Origin: JAXMHN01 sp964578605
Lineage (GTDB): Bacteria; Verrucomicrobiota; Verrucomicrobiia; Limisphaerales; SIBE01
Assembly (NCBI GenBank): GCA_964578605.1
Contig: CAZODO010000001.1
Span: 62,001-126,000, forward strand
Length of the DNA: 64,000 nt
Reading direction: 5' to 3'
In this document: one piece after another, positions 44,217 to 52,751 of the stretch
Numbering within the stretch: the stretch's first letter is position 1
Layout of the letters: each line of letters opens with the position of its first letter
Position numbers and translations under genes: made by a program
Notes under the pieces: model-generated
Database searches by the model: none
What the model was told of the DNA's origin: nothing
What the model saw: only the letters and a program-made list of their open reading frames with translations

Positions 44217-45086
44217 GTGACTCAGCCAATCCCTGACATCCTGCTCCTGATCCCTGCTTATAATGAAGAGCAGCGGATCGAGCCTGTCTTGCGGGCCTAC
44301 GCGGAGTATTTTCGGAAGCATTATACCGGGAGATTTCAGCTGGTCGTGGTGCTGAACGGGTGCATCGACGACACGCTCTCCGTGGTTGAGCGGGTGGCCG
44401 CAGAGCATCCCGAGATCCGCGCGCTTAACTTCCCGGCGCCGATCGGGAAGGGCGGCGCGCTCATCGAGGGATTGAAACTCGCGCCGATGAGCGACTTGAT
44501 CGGGTATGTGGACGCGGACGGGGCGACCGCGCCGCCCGCTTTCCTGGACCTCGTGGAGCATTGCCAAGGCGTGGATTGCGCGATCGGGTCGCGCTGGCTG
44601 CCGGGCTCGGTCCTTCACCAGGCCCAGTCCAGGCAGCGGCGGATCTTCAGTCGGATTTTCCATATGATTGTCCAGCTGTTGTTCCGCATGGATATCGTTG
44701 ATACCCAATGTGGAGCGAAAGTCATTCGGCGCGAAGCGGTGGAACGGATTCACTCCGCCCTTTGCATCGCGGATGTTGCTTTTGACATCAACCTGCTATA
44801 CGCCCTGAAACGCCACGGATTCACCGTTCGGGAAGTGCCGACCGAATGGACCGATAAGTTGGGATCGAAGATCAAGCTGAATCGGGGTGCGTTGGGCATT
44901 CTGCTCTCGGTGATCCGGTTGCGGCTCGTTTATTCGCCGTTTTACCGGTGGTTGCGGCCGCTTCGCCCGCTCGAGGGATGGGTTTACAGGAAGCTGCTAC
45001 GCGCGCCGCAGCCGCTACCTGGTCCGCTCCACACCCCGCGCCAGCGGAAGGCGGCCGAACGGGGCCTGAACGGGGCAACCCATTAA
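44217..45086 (+). CDS. Glycosyltransferase family 2 (dolichyl-phosphate-sugar-synthase-like)
   Basis: A 289-residue GT-A-fold enzyme starting at a GTG. Seen: DILLLIPAYNEEQRIEPVL, VVLNGCIDDTLSVVE, and the metal/nucleotide motif GYVDADGATAPP (DxD), then CGAKVIRREAVERI and VREVPTEWTDKLGSKI. The pattern fits DPM1/ALG5-like GT2 enzymes that load a sugar onto a polyprenyl phosphate. No C-terminal membrane domain is present. It converges with the flippase gene; their stop codons overlap in a TTAA palindrome (45083-45086). Confidence 0.88.
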   Translation: MTQPIPDILLLIPAYNEEQRIEPVLRAYAEYFRKHYTGRFQLVVVLNGCIDDTLSVVERVAAEHPEIRALNFPAPIGKGGALIEGLKLAPMSDLIGYVDADGATAPPAFLDLVEHCQGVDCAIGSRWLPGSVLHQAQSRQRRIFSRIFHMIVQLLFRMDIVDTQCGAKVIRREAVERIHSALCIADVAFDINLLYALKRHGFTVREVPTEWTDKLGSKIKLNRGALGILLSVIRLRLVYSPFYRWLRPLRPLEGWVYRKLLRAPQPLPGPLHTPRQRKAAERGLNGATH

Positions 45087-46372
45087 GGGTGACGCTCCTT
45101 CCTGAACGTAAACCAAAGCGCGACCCCCAGGAGCAGTGTGTTAAAGACGCCCAGCGTCCCGACCACGATCTTGAATCCTTGGAAGAACTCTTGGCCCGAA
45201 AACCCCGCAATCCGGTTCCGGAGCAGTCCCAGGGCGCAGGCGTACCCGATGGCCACCAGGACGGTCCATGGCACAATTCTGAAACGATCGCGGGCTAACA
45301 GGTTGCTGATGAGCACATTGGCCAGGATCAAGGGCAACAGACTCCAGGCGAACCACGGCACCAAGGGCGCCGAGGCCCAGTAAGTAGGGTTACGGAAATA
45401 GATGATTCTCAAGGGAAGCCACGGCAGCACCGTGCATGCGAGAGCCGCCGCCGCGCCCAAAATGGCCGTGGCAATCACGGCGTGCTGGAGTGCGTCCGTT
45501 TTTTCCGTAAGGGCGGCGCTCCTCACGACCTTCGGGAACATCACGGCGGCGAGCGGGGTGGTGAAGCTGACCATGGCCAAGCCGATCATCGCGCCCGGCG
45601 TGTAGAACGGGGATTCCCCCTTCGAAAAGACCGACTGGACGAAGATCACGTCCACGTTCGCCATGAAAAGGACCACTCCCACCCCCAACGTCAGCGGCAC
45701 CAGCCTGTTCAGCAAGGGCCGCCACTCAAATGACGTTCCAGGGCCCGTCACGATGCTCCAGATCAGCCAGGTGCCAATCCCCAGCGCAACGATCTGGCCG
45801 ATGAGCGCGCCGGTCATTCCTCCAGCCGCTTGCCCGCCCAACGAGACGATCAGGACGATCGCAGCAAACCGGCCGGCGCCATCGAGGATCATGACCCAGC
45901 CGAGCCCGGCAAAGTGCTCTCGTCCTTGGAGCACACCCTTCACGATGGGCGCCCAGAGGGAAGCCAATCCAAGCAGCACGGTAACCCAGAGGGCAGCGGG
46001 GTTCGAGATCTTCAACGCGGTTAGGATCTGGTTACGAGAAGCGAACACGCCGGCCGCGATAACAATCCAGATCAGGAAAGTGGCACCCAGCACCGCCCGG
46101 GTGGCGGCAGCGAGCCTTCTCTTTTCGAGCTCTGAAACTGCGGCCGCGGCTTGGCGGGCAAAGACTATTTGCAGTCCGCCTGCCGGGAAGCCCAGGAGCA
46201 GAAAGATTCGGAGCAACGTGTAGAAGAGCGCATATTCCGACTCGATCATCGGCTTGTTCACCACCACGTGAACCGCCGTCATGAACATCCCACCGAGGAC
46301 CGTCGCCACGACCATCCACCCGCTCTGGCGAAAGAAAGTGAGCCTTTCGGCGGCGGATCGGGTTGCGGTCAT
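45083..46372 (-). CDS. Polysaccharide/lipid-linked sugar flippase (MOP superfamily)
   Basis: About 429 residues from the ATG at 46372 (MTATRSAAERL); the longer frame would begin inside the upstream GT4 gene. Twelve or so transmembrane segments, with the Wzx/PST pattern in the first helices (VVATVLGGMFMTAVHVVVN) and the mid-protein VIFVQSVFSKGESPFYTPGA. MOP flippases move lipid-linked sugars across the inner membrane. It follows the GT4 gene with a 49-bp gap on the same strand. Confidence 0.82.
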   Translation of the reverse strand: MTATRSAAERLTFFRQSGWMVVATVLGGMFMTAVHVVVNKPMIESEYALFYTLLRIFLLLGFPAGGLQIVFARQAAAAVSELEKRRLAAATRAVLGATFLIWIVIAAGVFASRNQILTALKISNPAALWVTVLLGLASLWAPIVKGVLQGREHFAGLGWVMILDGAGRFAAIVLIVSLGGQAAGGMTGALIGQIVALGIGTWLIWSIVTGPGTSFEWRPLLNRLVPLTLGVGVVLFMANVDVIFVQSVFSKGESPFYTPGAMIGLAMVSFTTPLAAVMFPKVVRSAALTEKTDALQHAVIATAILGAAAALACTVLPWLPLRIIYFRNPTYWASAPLVPWFAWSLLPLILANVLISNLLARDRFRIVPWTVLVAIGYACALGLLRNRIAGFSGQEFFQGFKIVVGTLGVFNTLLLGVALWFTFRKERHP

Positions 46373-46421
46373 CAGGCGCCTAGTGAAGCCCAAAGCCTCC
46401 CGTGAAATCGAGCAGGAAAGC

Positions 46422-47627
46422 TCACTCCAAAGGCGCTCGGCAGATGCACTCCACGAAATCGACGGCGCGGTGACAGAGGACTCGCCAATCGAGTTGTTGC
46501 CGCACGCGCTGGCTTGCGGCTTCCGCATAGCGTTGGCGCATTTGCGGCGGGTCGAGAAGCAGGCTCGTCACCTTTCGACCGAAGCTCGCGCCATCAAACT
46601 CCGAGAAGCGCACCATGGGTTCTTCGCCGAAATAGCGCACGGCGCTGTTCAAAGGCGTGCTCACCACGGGCAATCCAACCGCCAACCCCTCCACGATCTT
46701 CGCGACAAAAGCGCAGTGCGTTCCCGCCGACTCTTCGTAAGGAACGATTCCCACCGTGGAGGCTGCCAGGTGCTGCGCGACGTCTTCGTAGGGCACAAAC
46801 CCAGTACATTCGACCAGCGCGTGAGGGATCCGCTGCCTGACCCGCTTGAGAAAACCCTTCAGGGCGGCGGTTTCCTTGCCCACGAACTTGAACACGGCCT
46901 CGGGCTGTTTCTCGGCGACGAATGCCATGGCGTCGAGCGCGATCTTCTTCAAGTGGTGATGATCCAGAGAACCGTGCATCACCAGGGTGGGTGTATCGCT
47001 GGCTGCCTTGGCTGCCTTCTCTGACCGCAGCTCGAAGCAGGCGCTGTCAAAGCCGTAGTAAATCGGCAGGATTCGGTCGCGAGGGTATCCGGTCTCGGCA
47101 AAGGAATCCGCCAACGTATCGGAGACCGTCAGCACCGCATCGGCTCCGTAGCGACGGGGCATTGAGAGTTCGAACGCCTTCATCCGGTTCAAGAGCGGAC
47201 GCGGCGCGAGGTGGCGCGGCCAGGTCTCCATGAACCCGGTCAGGTAATCGAGGAAGTTCATGATCACCTTGGCCTGCAGCCTTTGCCGCAGGCGTCCGGC
47301 GGTGACCGCAGAGATGGCATGCTGCGAGAACACGAGGTCAAAGGGCGTGGTTCGTGCCGCGTCCTCAACCAGCCGCTGGACCGCGGATGGATAGAGCAGG
47401 TATTTGAAACTGCGGAACGACGTGTATCGCCCCATCTCCCAACGCCGGAACAGGTGGAGGGTGACTGAGAATTGGGCCGCCACCGTTTTTGGATCGCTCA
47501 GGTCCGGGCAGAAGATGTGCATCTCGTGCCCGCGGCGCACAAATTCCTGCACCAGGTAGGGTGCTTCCGCCGAACCCCCGCCGCTTGGCGGGAAGAAGGG
47601 TTCATGAGTGATAAAGGCGATTCTCAT
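46422..47627 (-). CDS. Glycosyltransferase, GT4 family
   Basis: A 401-residue GT-B enzyme. The N-terminal Rossmann half begins MRIAFITHEPFFPPSGGGSA; the C-terminal half has LVMHGSLDHHHLKK, VGIVPYEESAGTHCAFVAKI and GLPVVSTPLNS, the E-x7-E-like region that binds the nucleotide sugar. GT4 enzymes transfer sugars with retention, often in glycan or exopolysaccharide assembly. It is upstream of the flippase and downstream of the M20 peptidase on the same strand. Donor and acceptor unknown. Confidence 0.87.
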   Translation of the reverse strand: MRIAFITHEPFFPPSGGGSAEAPYLVQEFVRRGHEMHIFCPDLSDPKTVAAQFSVTLHLFRRWEMGRYTSFRSFKYLLYPSAVQRLVEDAARTTPFDLVFSQHAISAVTAGRLRQRLQAKVIMNFLDYLTGFMETWPRHLAPRPLLNRMKAFELSMPRRYGADAVLTVSDTLADSFAETGYPRDRILPIYYGFDSACFELRSEKAAKAASDTPTLVMHGSLDHHHLKKIALDAMAFVAEKQPEAVFKFVGKETAALKGFLKRVRQRIPHALVECTGFVPYEDVAQHLAASTVGIVPYEESAGTHCAFVAKIVEGLAVGLPVVSTPLNSAVRYFGEEPMVRFSEFDGASFGRKVTSLLLDPPQMRQRYAEAASQRVRQQLDWRVLCHRAVDFVECICRAPLE

Positions 47628-47720
47628 TCGGTCAGCCTCTTCCGGGCGGAAGGAACGCGTGCCTCGGAGCGGCCCTGCCGCCGGGTTGCCTGGGCGTCCG
47701 CACGGGTCACGGTGCCAGCC

Positions 47721-48866
47721 TCACGGCAACGACCGGAGGAAACGTTCGAGAAGCTTCACGGCAGAATCCAGGCTCGCTCTGGCGATCCATTCGGCCGCGG
47801 TATGCGCCTGTCTGATGTCGCCTGGCCCGAACACGACACTCGGTATCCCACCCGCCGCCAGCACCGCTGCGTCACAGAAGTAATCCACGCCGATCGGGGT
47901 CTGCTGTCGGGCGCACTGCAGGAACTTCCGGACGAACGGCTCGTCCGTCCTGGTCTCGAGGGGCACGCACGGGGCGTGGCGCGCGCTGGCCAAAGCGGCC
48001 TTCAATCCGTGTTGTCGCAGGAGGGTCTTGATTTCGCGGCGGACGGTGGTTTCGTTTTCGCCGGGAAGGGTGCGCCGGTCGATCGTAATGGAGCATTCCG
48101 CTGGAACGATGTTTGGCTGGGTGCCGCCACGGATGGAGCCCACGTTGATCGTGGCGCGGCCCAGCAAGGGGTGCGTGCGCTTTCGAAGTTGTTCCGCATA
48201 CCGCGTTTCCAGAAGGTCCACCACCTTTGCCATTTCATGGACGGCGTTCTTTCCAAGTTCCGGACGGGCGCCATGGGCGGGCTTGCCTTGGGTTTCCAGC
48301 CGCAGCCAAACATCCCCTTTGTGGGCCGTGACCACTTTCAACCGGGTCGGTTCGCCAACGATGGCCAGATCGGCGCTCAGACCCTTCGCGGCCAGGGCGC
48401 GTGAGCCCGCCTGGGCATTCTCTTCGTCGGCCAGCCCGGCGAAGACGATCTCCGTCATCTCCGGGCGCGGCCCCGATGCCGCCACTCGGAGAACGGCCAT
48501 GAACATGGCCGCAACACTGCCTTTGGTGTCGCACGCCCCGCGCCCATAGATGCGTCCGTTGCGGTGGACGGGCCGGAACAGGTCCGCGGGATCGCCCGGG
48601 GCGCCAACGGTATCAAGGTGCGGCGCAAGGATGACCCGGTGCCGCGTCTTTCCTCGAGAGGGCAACCGGATGAGCAGGTTGGGGCGCTCCGGCAGGACCT
48701 CCTGCAACTCCGCCGCAAGGCCCGCTTTCTTGGCCAGCCCGGCGAGATATTCGGCCAGGTTTCGCTCGCCGGCCGCGTGGTCCTCTCCGAATGCCGGATT
48801 GACGCTCGGAATAGCGATCAACTCGCCCAACAACCGTTGCGTTGAACTGATTTCACTGGCTTTCAA
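47721..48866 (-). CDS. M20-family peptidase (ArgE/DapE-like deacylase)
   Basis: About 381 residues. No ATG is available; TTG codons at 48866 and 48875, just after the epimerase stop, are the best starts (GAGG precedes 48866). The family removes acyl or amino-acid groups in a two-zinc active site. Seen: LGELIAIPSVNPAF, APHLDTVG (first His/Asp zinc ligands), GRGACDTKGSVAAM, FAGLADEENAQAGS (Glu-Glu pair), GEPTRLKVVTAHKGDVWL, and the dimer domain RATINVGSIRGGTQPNIVP. Neighbours are the nucleotide-sugar epimerase (16-bp gap) and a GT4 gene. It could be ArgE, DapE or a peptidase; the specificity is not readable. Confidence 0.85.
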   Translation of the reverse strand: MKASEISSTQRLLGELIAIPSVNPAFGEDHAAGERNLAEYLAGLAKKAGLAAELQEVLPERPNLLIRLPSRGKTRHRVILAPHLDTVGAPGDPADLFRPVHRNGRIYGRGACDTKGSVAAMFMAVLRVAASGPRPEMTEIVFAGLADEENAQAGSRALAAKGLSADLAIVGEPTRLKVVTAHKGDVWLRLETQGKPAHGARPELGKNAVHEMAKVVDLLETRYAEQLRKRTHPLLGRATINVGSIRGGTQPNIVPAECSITIDRRTLPGENETTVRREIKTLLRQHGLKAALASARHAPCVPLETRTDEPFVRKFLQCARQQTPIGVDYFCDAAVLAAGGIPSVVFGPGDIRQAHTAAEWIARASLDSAVKLLERFLRSLP

Positions 48867-48882
48867 TAGCCTCAAGCTAATT

Positions 48883-49863
48883 TCACGTGGCCGCGGTGTC
48901 GAGAGGCGTGTGGCTAAGGGTCCCCAGGAGCCACTCCACGAACCGGGGGATGCCTTCCTCGATCTTGACCTTCGGATCGTATCCCAGCTTGGCTTTGGCT
49001 TTTGAAATATCGGCGCAGGTAATCGGCACGTCGCCCGGCTGGAGCGGTTGCCGGTCAAGGATCGCTTGCTTGCCCAGGGCCTTCTCCAGCAGTTCGATCA
49101 ATCGGCTGAGAGTCACGGTCTGGCATTCGCCAAGGTTGAAGACGTCATATCCAAACGACCGCCGGGTGCAGGCGATAATGCCGTCGACCGTGTCGGTGAC
49201 ATAGGTGTAATCGCGAGCCGTCGAACCATCGCCAAAGACCGGGATGGGCCGCCCCTCGGCGATCCGGCTGGCGAACTTGAAGATGGCAAGGTCCGGCCGC
49301 TGCCTCGGCCCATAAACCGTGAAAAACCGCAGCATCACGATGTCCAGGCCGTAAACATGGTGGTACACGTGCCCCAGCGCTTCACACGCCAGCTTGCTGG
49401 CGGCGTAGGGCGAAATGGCCGAGAAGATCGGGTCCGCTTCGGCAAACGGAACCTTCGAGTTGACCCCGTACACCGAAGACGAAGAGGCGATGACCAGCTT
49501 CCCGACACCGTGGCGGCGCGCGGCTTCCAGCACGTTGACGGTCCCCTCCACGTTCACGCGCTGGTACAGGGCCGGCTGCTCCAAACTGGGCCGCACCCCC
49601 GCCCGCGCGGCGAGATGGATAATCTGATCGAACCGGCCGCCAGCCACCGTGGCTTCGACCGCCTCCGCCTGCACCAAGTCGCCTCGAACAAATCGGAAGG
49701 CCTTCCCGGCCTTTTGCAGTTCGGCAAGGTTGCGCAGCTTGACGGCAGGGGAATAGAAATCGTTCAGGTCATCGAACGCGGTGACCGAGTGCCCGTCACC
49801 CAACAGCCGTTCGCAAACGTGGGATCCAATAAACCCTGCGCCGCCAGTTACCAGGAAATTCAC
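48883..49863 (-). CDS. NAD-dependent nucleotide-sugar epimerase (UDP-glucuronate 4-epimerase-like)
   Basis: A 326-residue extended SDR. Seen: MNFLVTGGAGFIGSHVCERL, DDLNDFYSP, HLAARAGVRPSLEQP, SSSSVYG, PYAASKLACEALGH (YxxxK active site) and RFFTVYGPRQRPDLAI. The ARAGVRPS and FYSP motifs point to the UDP-glucuronate 4-epimerase branch, which makes UDP-galacturonate for surface glycans. It shares the strand with the M20 peptidase, GT4 and flippase genes. Confidence 0.88.
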   Translation of the reverse strand: MNFLVTGGAGFIGSHVCERLLGDGHSVTAFDDLNDFYSPAVKLRNLAELQKAGKAFRFVRGDLVQAEAVEATVAGGRFDQIIHLAARAGVRPSLEQPALYQRVNVEGTVNVLEAARRHGVGKLVIASSSSVYGVNSKVPFAEADPIFSAISPYAASKLACEALGHVYHHVYGLDIVMLRFFTVYGPRQRPDLAIFKFASRIAEGRPIPVFGDGSTARDYTYVTDTVDGIIACTRRSFGYDVFNLGECQTVTLSRLIELLEKALGKQAILDRQPLQPGDVPITCADISKAKAKLGYDPKVKIEEGIPRFVEWLLGTLSHTPLDTAAT

Positions 49864-49923
49864 GCGCGGATGCTAGCAAACCCGGTTTGCCACTGGCAAC
49901 TGCCACATCCGCGCAGGCCGATC

Positions 49924-50706
49924 CTAGATCTGCGAGCAGGCCGTTGGCTGCAGGAAGTAGTTCCTGATCTTGGAGACGGTGTCGGCGTACTGCGGATCGG
50001 AGGACATTCGCTTCCAATCAGGATGCCTGCCGAAGGCGGACCAGTGCTTCTTGTGCTCCTCCATGTTCTCGGCCGAAAGCATGTAGGTCAAGTGAGGCAG
50101 GTCCTTTCCGAGAAGCGCCTGGCCGAAAAAGACCGGCGCCAAACCGGTTTCGCGCATGGTCTCGATCTCTCCGTCGTTGAACATGTCGACCTTCTTCTGG
50201 GCCTTGGCTTCGCTGTAGCTCTCGTAGGTGCGCAATTCAAACAGGCGCGGCTTCTTCTCGCGCGAGAAGGCGGGGATCTCCATCTTCGGAATTCCCGCAA
50301 AAGCCCGCAGGAACCAGCTGTCGATCCGGTCGAACCCTGGTTTGTCCTTGGGCGTCTGGATGTAATCGGCGCCGGCCCGCAGGTATTCCGCATCGGCGTT
50401 CAGCCGGGCCGCCACACTCATGGCCGTCTCCGGATGGGCGTAAGGGATCAGGACAAAGACGGCTGGGCCTTCCTTTGGCTCGGGTTCCGTAAACACTCCA
50501 ACGGGCTCGATCCCCAGCCGGTTCAGACCCGGAACGAGCGCCTTTTCGAGGTAACGATGCAGGAGTTCGCCTTTCGAATCGGCGCCGAGCCGGAATACCC
50601 GGAGCTCGTAGAACTCTTGCGGGCCCTTGGGTTCGGCGGCCGTCAGCGACATGCCGGCCAAAGTGGACACGGCCAGTGAGGTTTTCAGGAACTCGCGTCT
50701 TTTCAT
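49924..50706 (-). CDS. Tat-exported NIPSNAP-family protein
   Basis: 260 residues from the ATG at 50706. The N-terminus MKRREFLKTSLAVSTLAGM is a twin-arginine-type signal. Two ferredoxin-like NIPSNAP repeats follow: YELRVFRLGADSKGELLHRY with HPETAMSVAARLNAD, and FELRTYESYSEAKAQKKVD with LTYMLSAENMEEHKKHW. The function is unknown; such proteins are abundant and exported in Verrucomicrobia and Planctomycetes. Upstream lie two 11-bp-unit arrays. Confidence 0.87.
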   Translation of the reverse strand: MKRREFLKTSLAVSTLAGMSLTAAEPKGPQEFYELRVFRLGADSKGELLHRYLEKALVPGLNRLGIEPVGVFTEPEPKEGPAVFVLIPYAHPETAMSVAARLNADAEYLRAGADYIQTPKDKPGFDRIDSWFLRAFAGIPKMEIPAFSREKKPRLFELRTYESYSEAKAQKKVDMFNDGEIETMRETGLAPVFFGQALLGKDLPHLTYMLSAENMEEHKKHWSAFGRHPDWKRMSSDPQYADTVSKIRNYFLQPTACSQI

Positions 50707-50994
50707 GGGAATGGTGGTGGATATTCGTGAATGCGCTGGCGGATCTGGGCCAACCGGCGACCGGGATGCCCGGGCAGATGCGCCGGACGACGCCACGGCC
50801 AGAGCCGTTCGGATGGCACCTTCACCAGCATGGCGGCAGGCTACTCGTCGCTGGCGCGGCAGGCGACAAAAATCAGGCTGGGGTTCTTCCGGGGAATGCA
50901 TTGGCGGTATGCCCGTGACGTCTCTGGAATCCGTCCGAGGTGCGTCTCTGTCGCAAGGACAACACTCGGACACGACCAGCCCCGGACCTCCCGA

Positions 50995-51049
50995 TCACTA
51001 CGGAGCCACTACGGAGCCACTACGGAGCCACCTGCGCAGTTCCGTGCTG
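50995..51049. repeat. Array of 11-bp units (array D)
   Basis: Near-perfect tandem units TCACTACGGAG (50995), CCACTACGGAG (51006) and CCACTACGGAG (51017), 11 bp apart, followed by a diverged unit at 51028. A degenerate reverse-complement copy, TTCCGTGCTG, lies at 51040-51049. Array E begins about 45 bp further on. Confidence 0.7.
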
Positions 51050-51091
51050 TGAGTTCCCATGATTGGGGCGTTTGCGGGATAGAACATCCAG

Positions 51092-51175
51092 ACTTCACAG
51101 GTATTTGACTCGATGGTCTATCAAGTCAAATACCGGTCAAATCCGCGTTGAATTCGAGGCAAACCCGAAGGCAGC
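51092..51175. repeat. Inverted array of 11-bp units (array E)
   Basis: Right half: GTCAAAT at 51125 and 51136, GTTGAAT at 51147, GGCAAAC at 51158 and AGGCAGC at 51169, all 11 bp apart and decaying outward. Left half: the exact reverse complement ATTTGAC at 51103-51109 and a weaker ACTTCAC at 51092-51098. The mirror axis is near 51117. Confidence 0.65.
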
Positions 51176-51218
51176 GGCGCGCCGCCAAGGCTGTCTTTCG
51201 GGAACCGGCCGCTCGGGC

Positions 51219-52415
51219 TCAGTTGCTGGCGCGGTAAAACTTCGCGCCGCCGCCCGGCGCCGCGGTGTAAGGGCTCTGCACCGCAACCAGCTGGTAAGGG
51301 CCTTCCGGCTTGTCCGCAGCTTCGAGCCAGCCGTCAAAGGTGATCTTTCCGGCTTTGTCGATCGCCAGGGCGGGCACGGGAACGGGGTTGGGGCCGACCA
51401 CGCGAATGTTCGAGATCAGCACGTATCGGGAAAACTGGTCGCCATTCATCCAGCACAGGATGCAGTTGATCCCGCTGGAGGGGTCCACTTCGCCCACGCA
51501 CCGGCGCATGCCAAACTCGGGCATGGGCAGCGGCCCCATGGGATCCTCGTAATCGAAGTTCCCATCGTGCTTGGCCGTTTGCCAGACTTCTTCGCCATCC
51601 CGCTGGGCGAAGTTGTCGTAGGTGTTCGCGTAGGCCGGGTCGCCGTCGGCGCCGTTGGCCACGTACATGATGGTTTTCATGTGGAGCACCTTGCCATCCT
51701 TGAATTCCGGTCCGCGATCGAACCAGCTGCCGCCTCCGCCACAGACCCCGATGCCGTTATAGCGGCAGTCCTGGCGCGCGGAAAGCCGCACCCCGGTGCT
51801 GAGTTCGCTATACTTCCAATTGGGATTGCCGATATCCCCGTCGGCTGTTCGGTTCGCGTAATCGGCCAGGGTGAAACCGTGGTCGTAACCGGGCAGTTGC
51901 GCGTTGTAATTGTTGGTCAGCGGATGGTAATCCGCCGGGATTTCGTTGGTGCAATGGAATTGCCAGTCCCAGGTGACGGTGATCGGCCCTTTCAGCTGCT
52001 TCGGGAAATCGATCTTCCAGAAGTAGGTCGCGGCGTTGGTTCCGCGGTTTCCGTCGGAGGCGACCATCATCTGACCGCCGCCCGGCGCGGTGGTATTGGT
52101 GGCGGTAACGATGTACCACGGTTCGGTGGCGTCTTCGGGTATCCAGCTCTTTCCATTGTTTAGGGGGCTGTAGGACGCCGGGTCCGGCTCGTTGGCCTGA
52201 ACCCAGGCCCAGTCGGCATTGGCATTCTCCCATTTGGTTCCAATCGAGGGCTGGCCTATCATCCAGCCGTTGGTATAACCTTCTAGGGAGGAGAACTTGG
52301 TTTTATACAGCAATTGCGCCTGAACGTCGGCGACAACGAAGGCGAACAGACCGCAAGCGAGGAATTTTGGGGCGATCTCCGCGAGGGAGTGGAGAGTCCG
52401 TGTTAACGGCTTCAT
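51219..52415 (-). CDS. Secreted protein of unknown function, beta-rich
   Basis: A 398-residue protein with a signal peptide (hydrophobic core FLACGLFAFVVADVQAQ). The body is rich in Trp, Tyr, Asn and Gly (TKFSSLEGYTNGWMIGQP, WDWQFHCTNEIPADYHP), with the look of a LamG/concanavalin-like beta-sandwich. The C-terminus GPYQLVAVQSPYT followed by AKFYRASN is a short beta module frequent at the ends of verrucomicrobial exported proteins. No enzyme motif is recognisable. It lies alone between arrays D/E and the xylulokinase gene. Confidence 0.7.
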   Translation of the reverse strand: MKPLTRTLHSLAEIAPKFLACGLFAFVVADVQAQLLYKTKFSSLEGYTNGWMIGQPSIGTKWENANADWAWVQANEPDPASYSPLNNGKSWIPEDATEPWYIVTATNTTAPGGGQMMVASDGNRGTNAATYFWKIDFPKQLKGPITVTWDWQFHCTNEIPADYHPLTNNYNAQLPGYDHGFTLADYANRTADGDIGNPNWKYSELSTGVRLSARQDCRYNGIGVCGGGGSWFDRGPEFKDGKVLHMKTIMYVANGADGDPAYANTYDNFAQRDGEEVWQTAKHDGNFDYEDPMGPLPMPEFGMRRCVGEVDPSSGINCILCWMNGDQFSRYVLISNIRVVGPNPVPVPALAIDKAGKITFDGWLEAADKPEGPYQLVAVQSPYTAAPGGGAKFYRASN

Positions 52416-52751
52416 GGTTTGTGTCCCTTAGGTTTGTTTAGTCCCCGACCGCCAACCCGGTTCATTTGGCGACCGATGATCCAGCCGGGGCGGCAGTCTC
52501 ATAAGCAGCGCTTCCCGGAATGGAAAGCGCGTCTGAGCCCTGTTAATTCCACTTTATGGAAAGAATGCAAGCTAATTCACTCCGCTAATTCACTCCGCGA
52601 AATGAGCGAAGGGCGCAGGACAAAATTCTTCGCACACGGAGGAGGCCCGGTACCTGTCGGTTAAGGAGCCATTCTGCCCATTCCATAAACATCGACAGGA
52701 AATCGCGCCCCGGTATCCTGAGCGGCGATTCGGCACGAATTTCAACGCCTT
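52416..52751. other. Intergenic region between divergent genes
   Basis: 336 bp between the secreted-protein gene (minus) and xylB (plus). It contains two adjacent copies of the 13-mer GCTAATTCACTCC (52571-52583 and 52584-52596), probably part of the control region. Nothing else is visible. Confidence 0.5.
52571..52596. repeat. Two tandem copies of a 13-bp repeat upstream of xylB
   Basis: GCTAATTCACTCC is repeated exactly with no gap, about 155 bp before the xylB start. Its 13-bp period differs from the 11-bp arrays. It may be a paired operator or a simple duplication. Confidence 0.6.

Larger units (their letters stand above)
50707..51218. other. Intergenic region with arrays D and E
   Basis: 512 bp between the NIPSNAP gene and the next gene on the same strand. 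It holds two adjacent 11-bp-unit arrays, 50995-51049 and 51092-51175. The part next to the NIPSNAP gene (50707-50990) shows nothing I can name. Confidence 0.6.
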
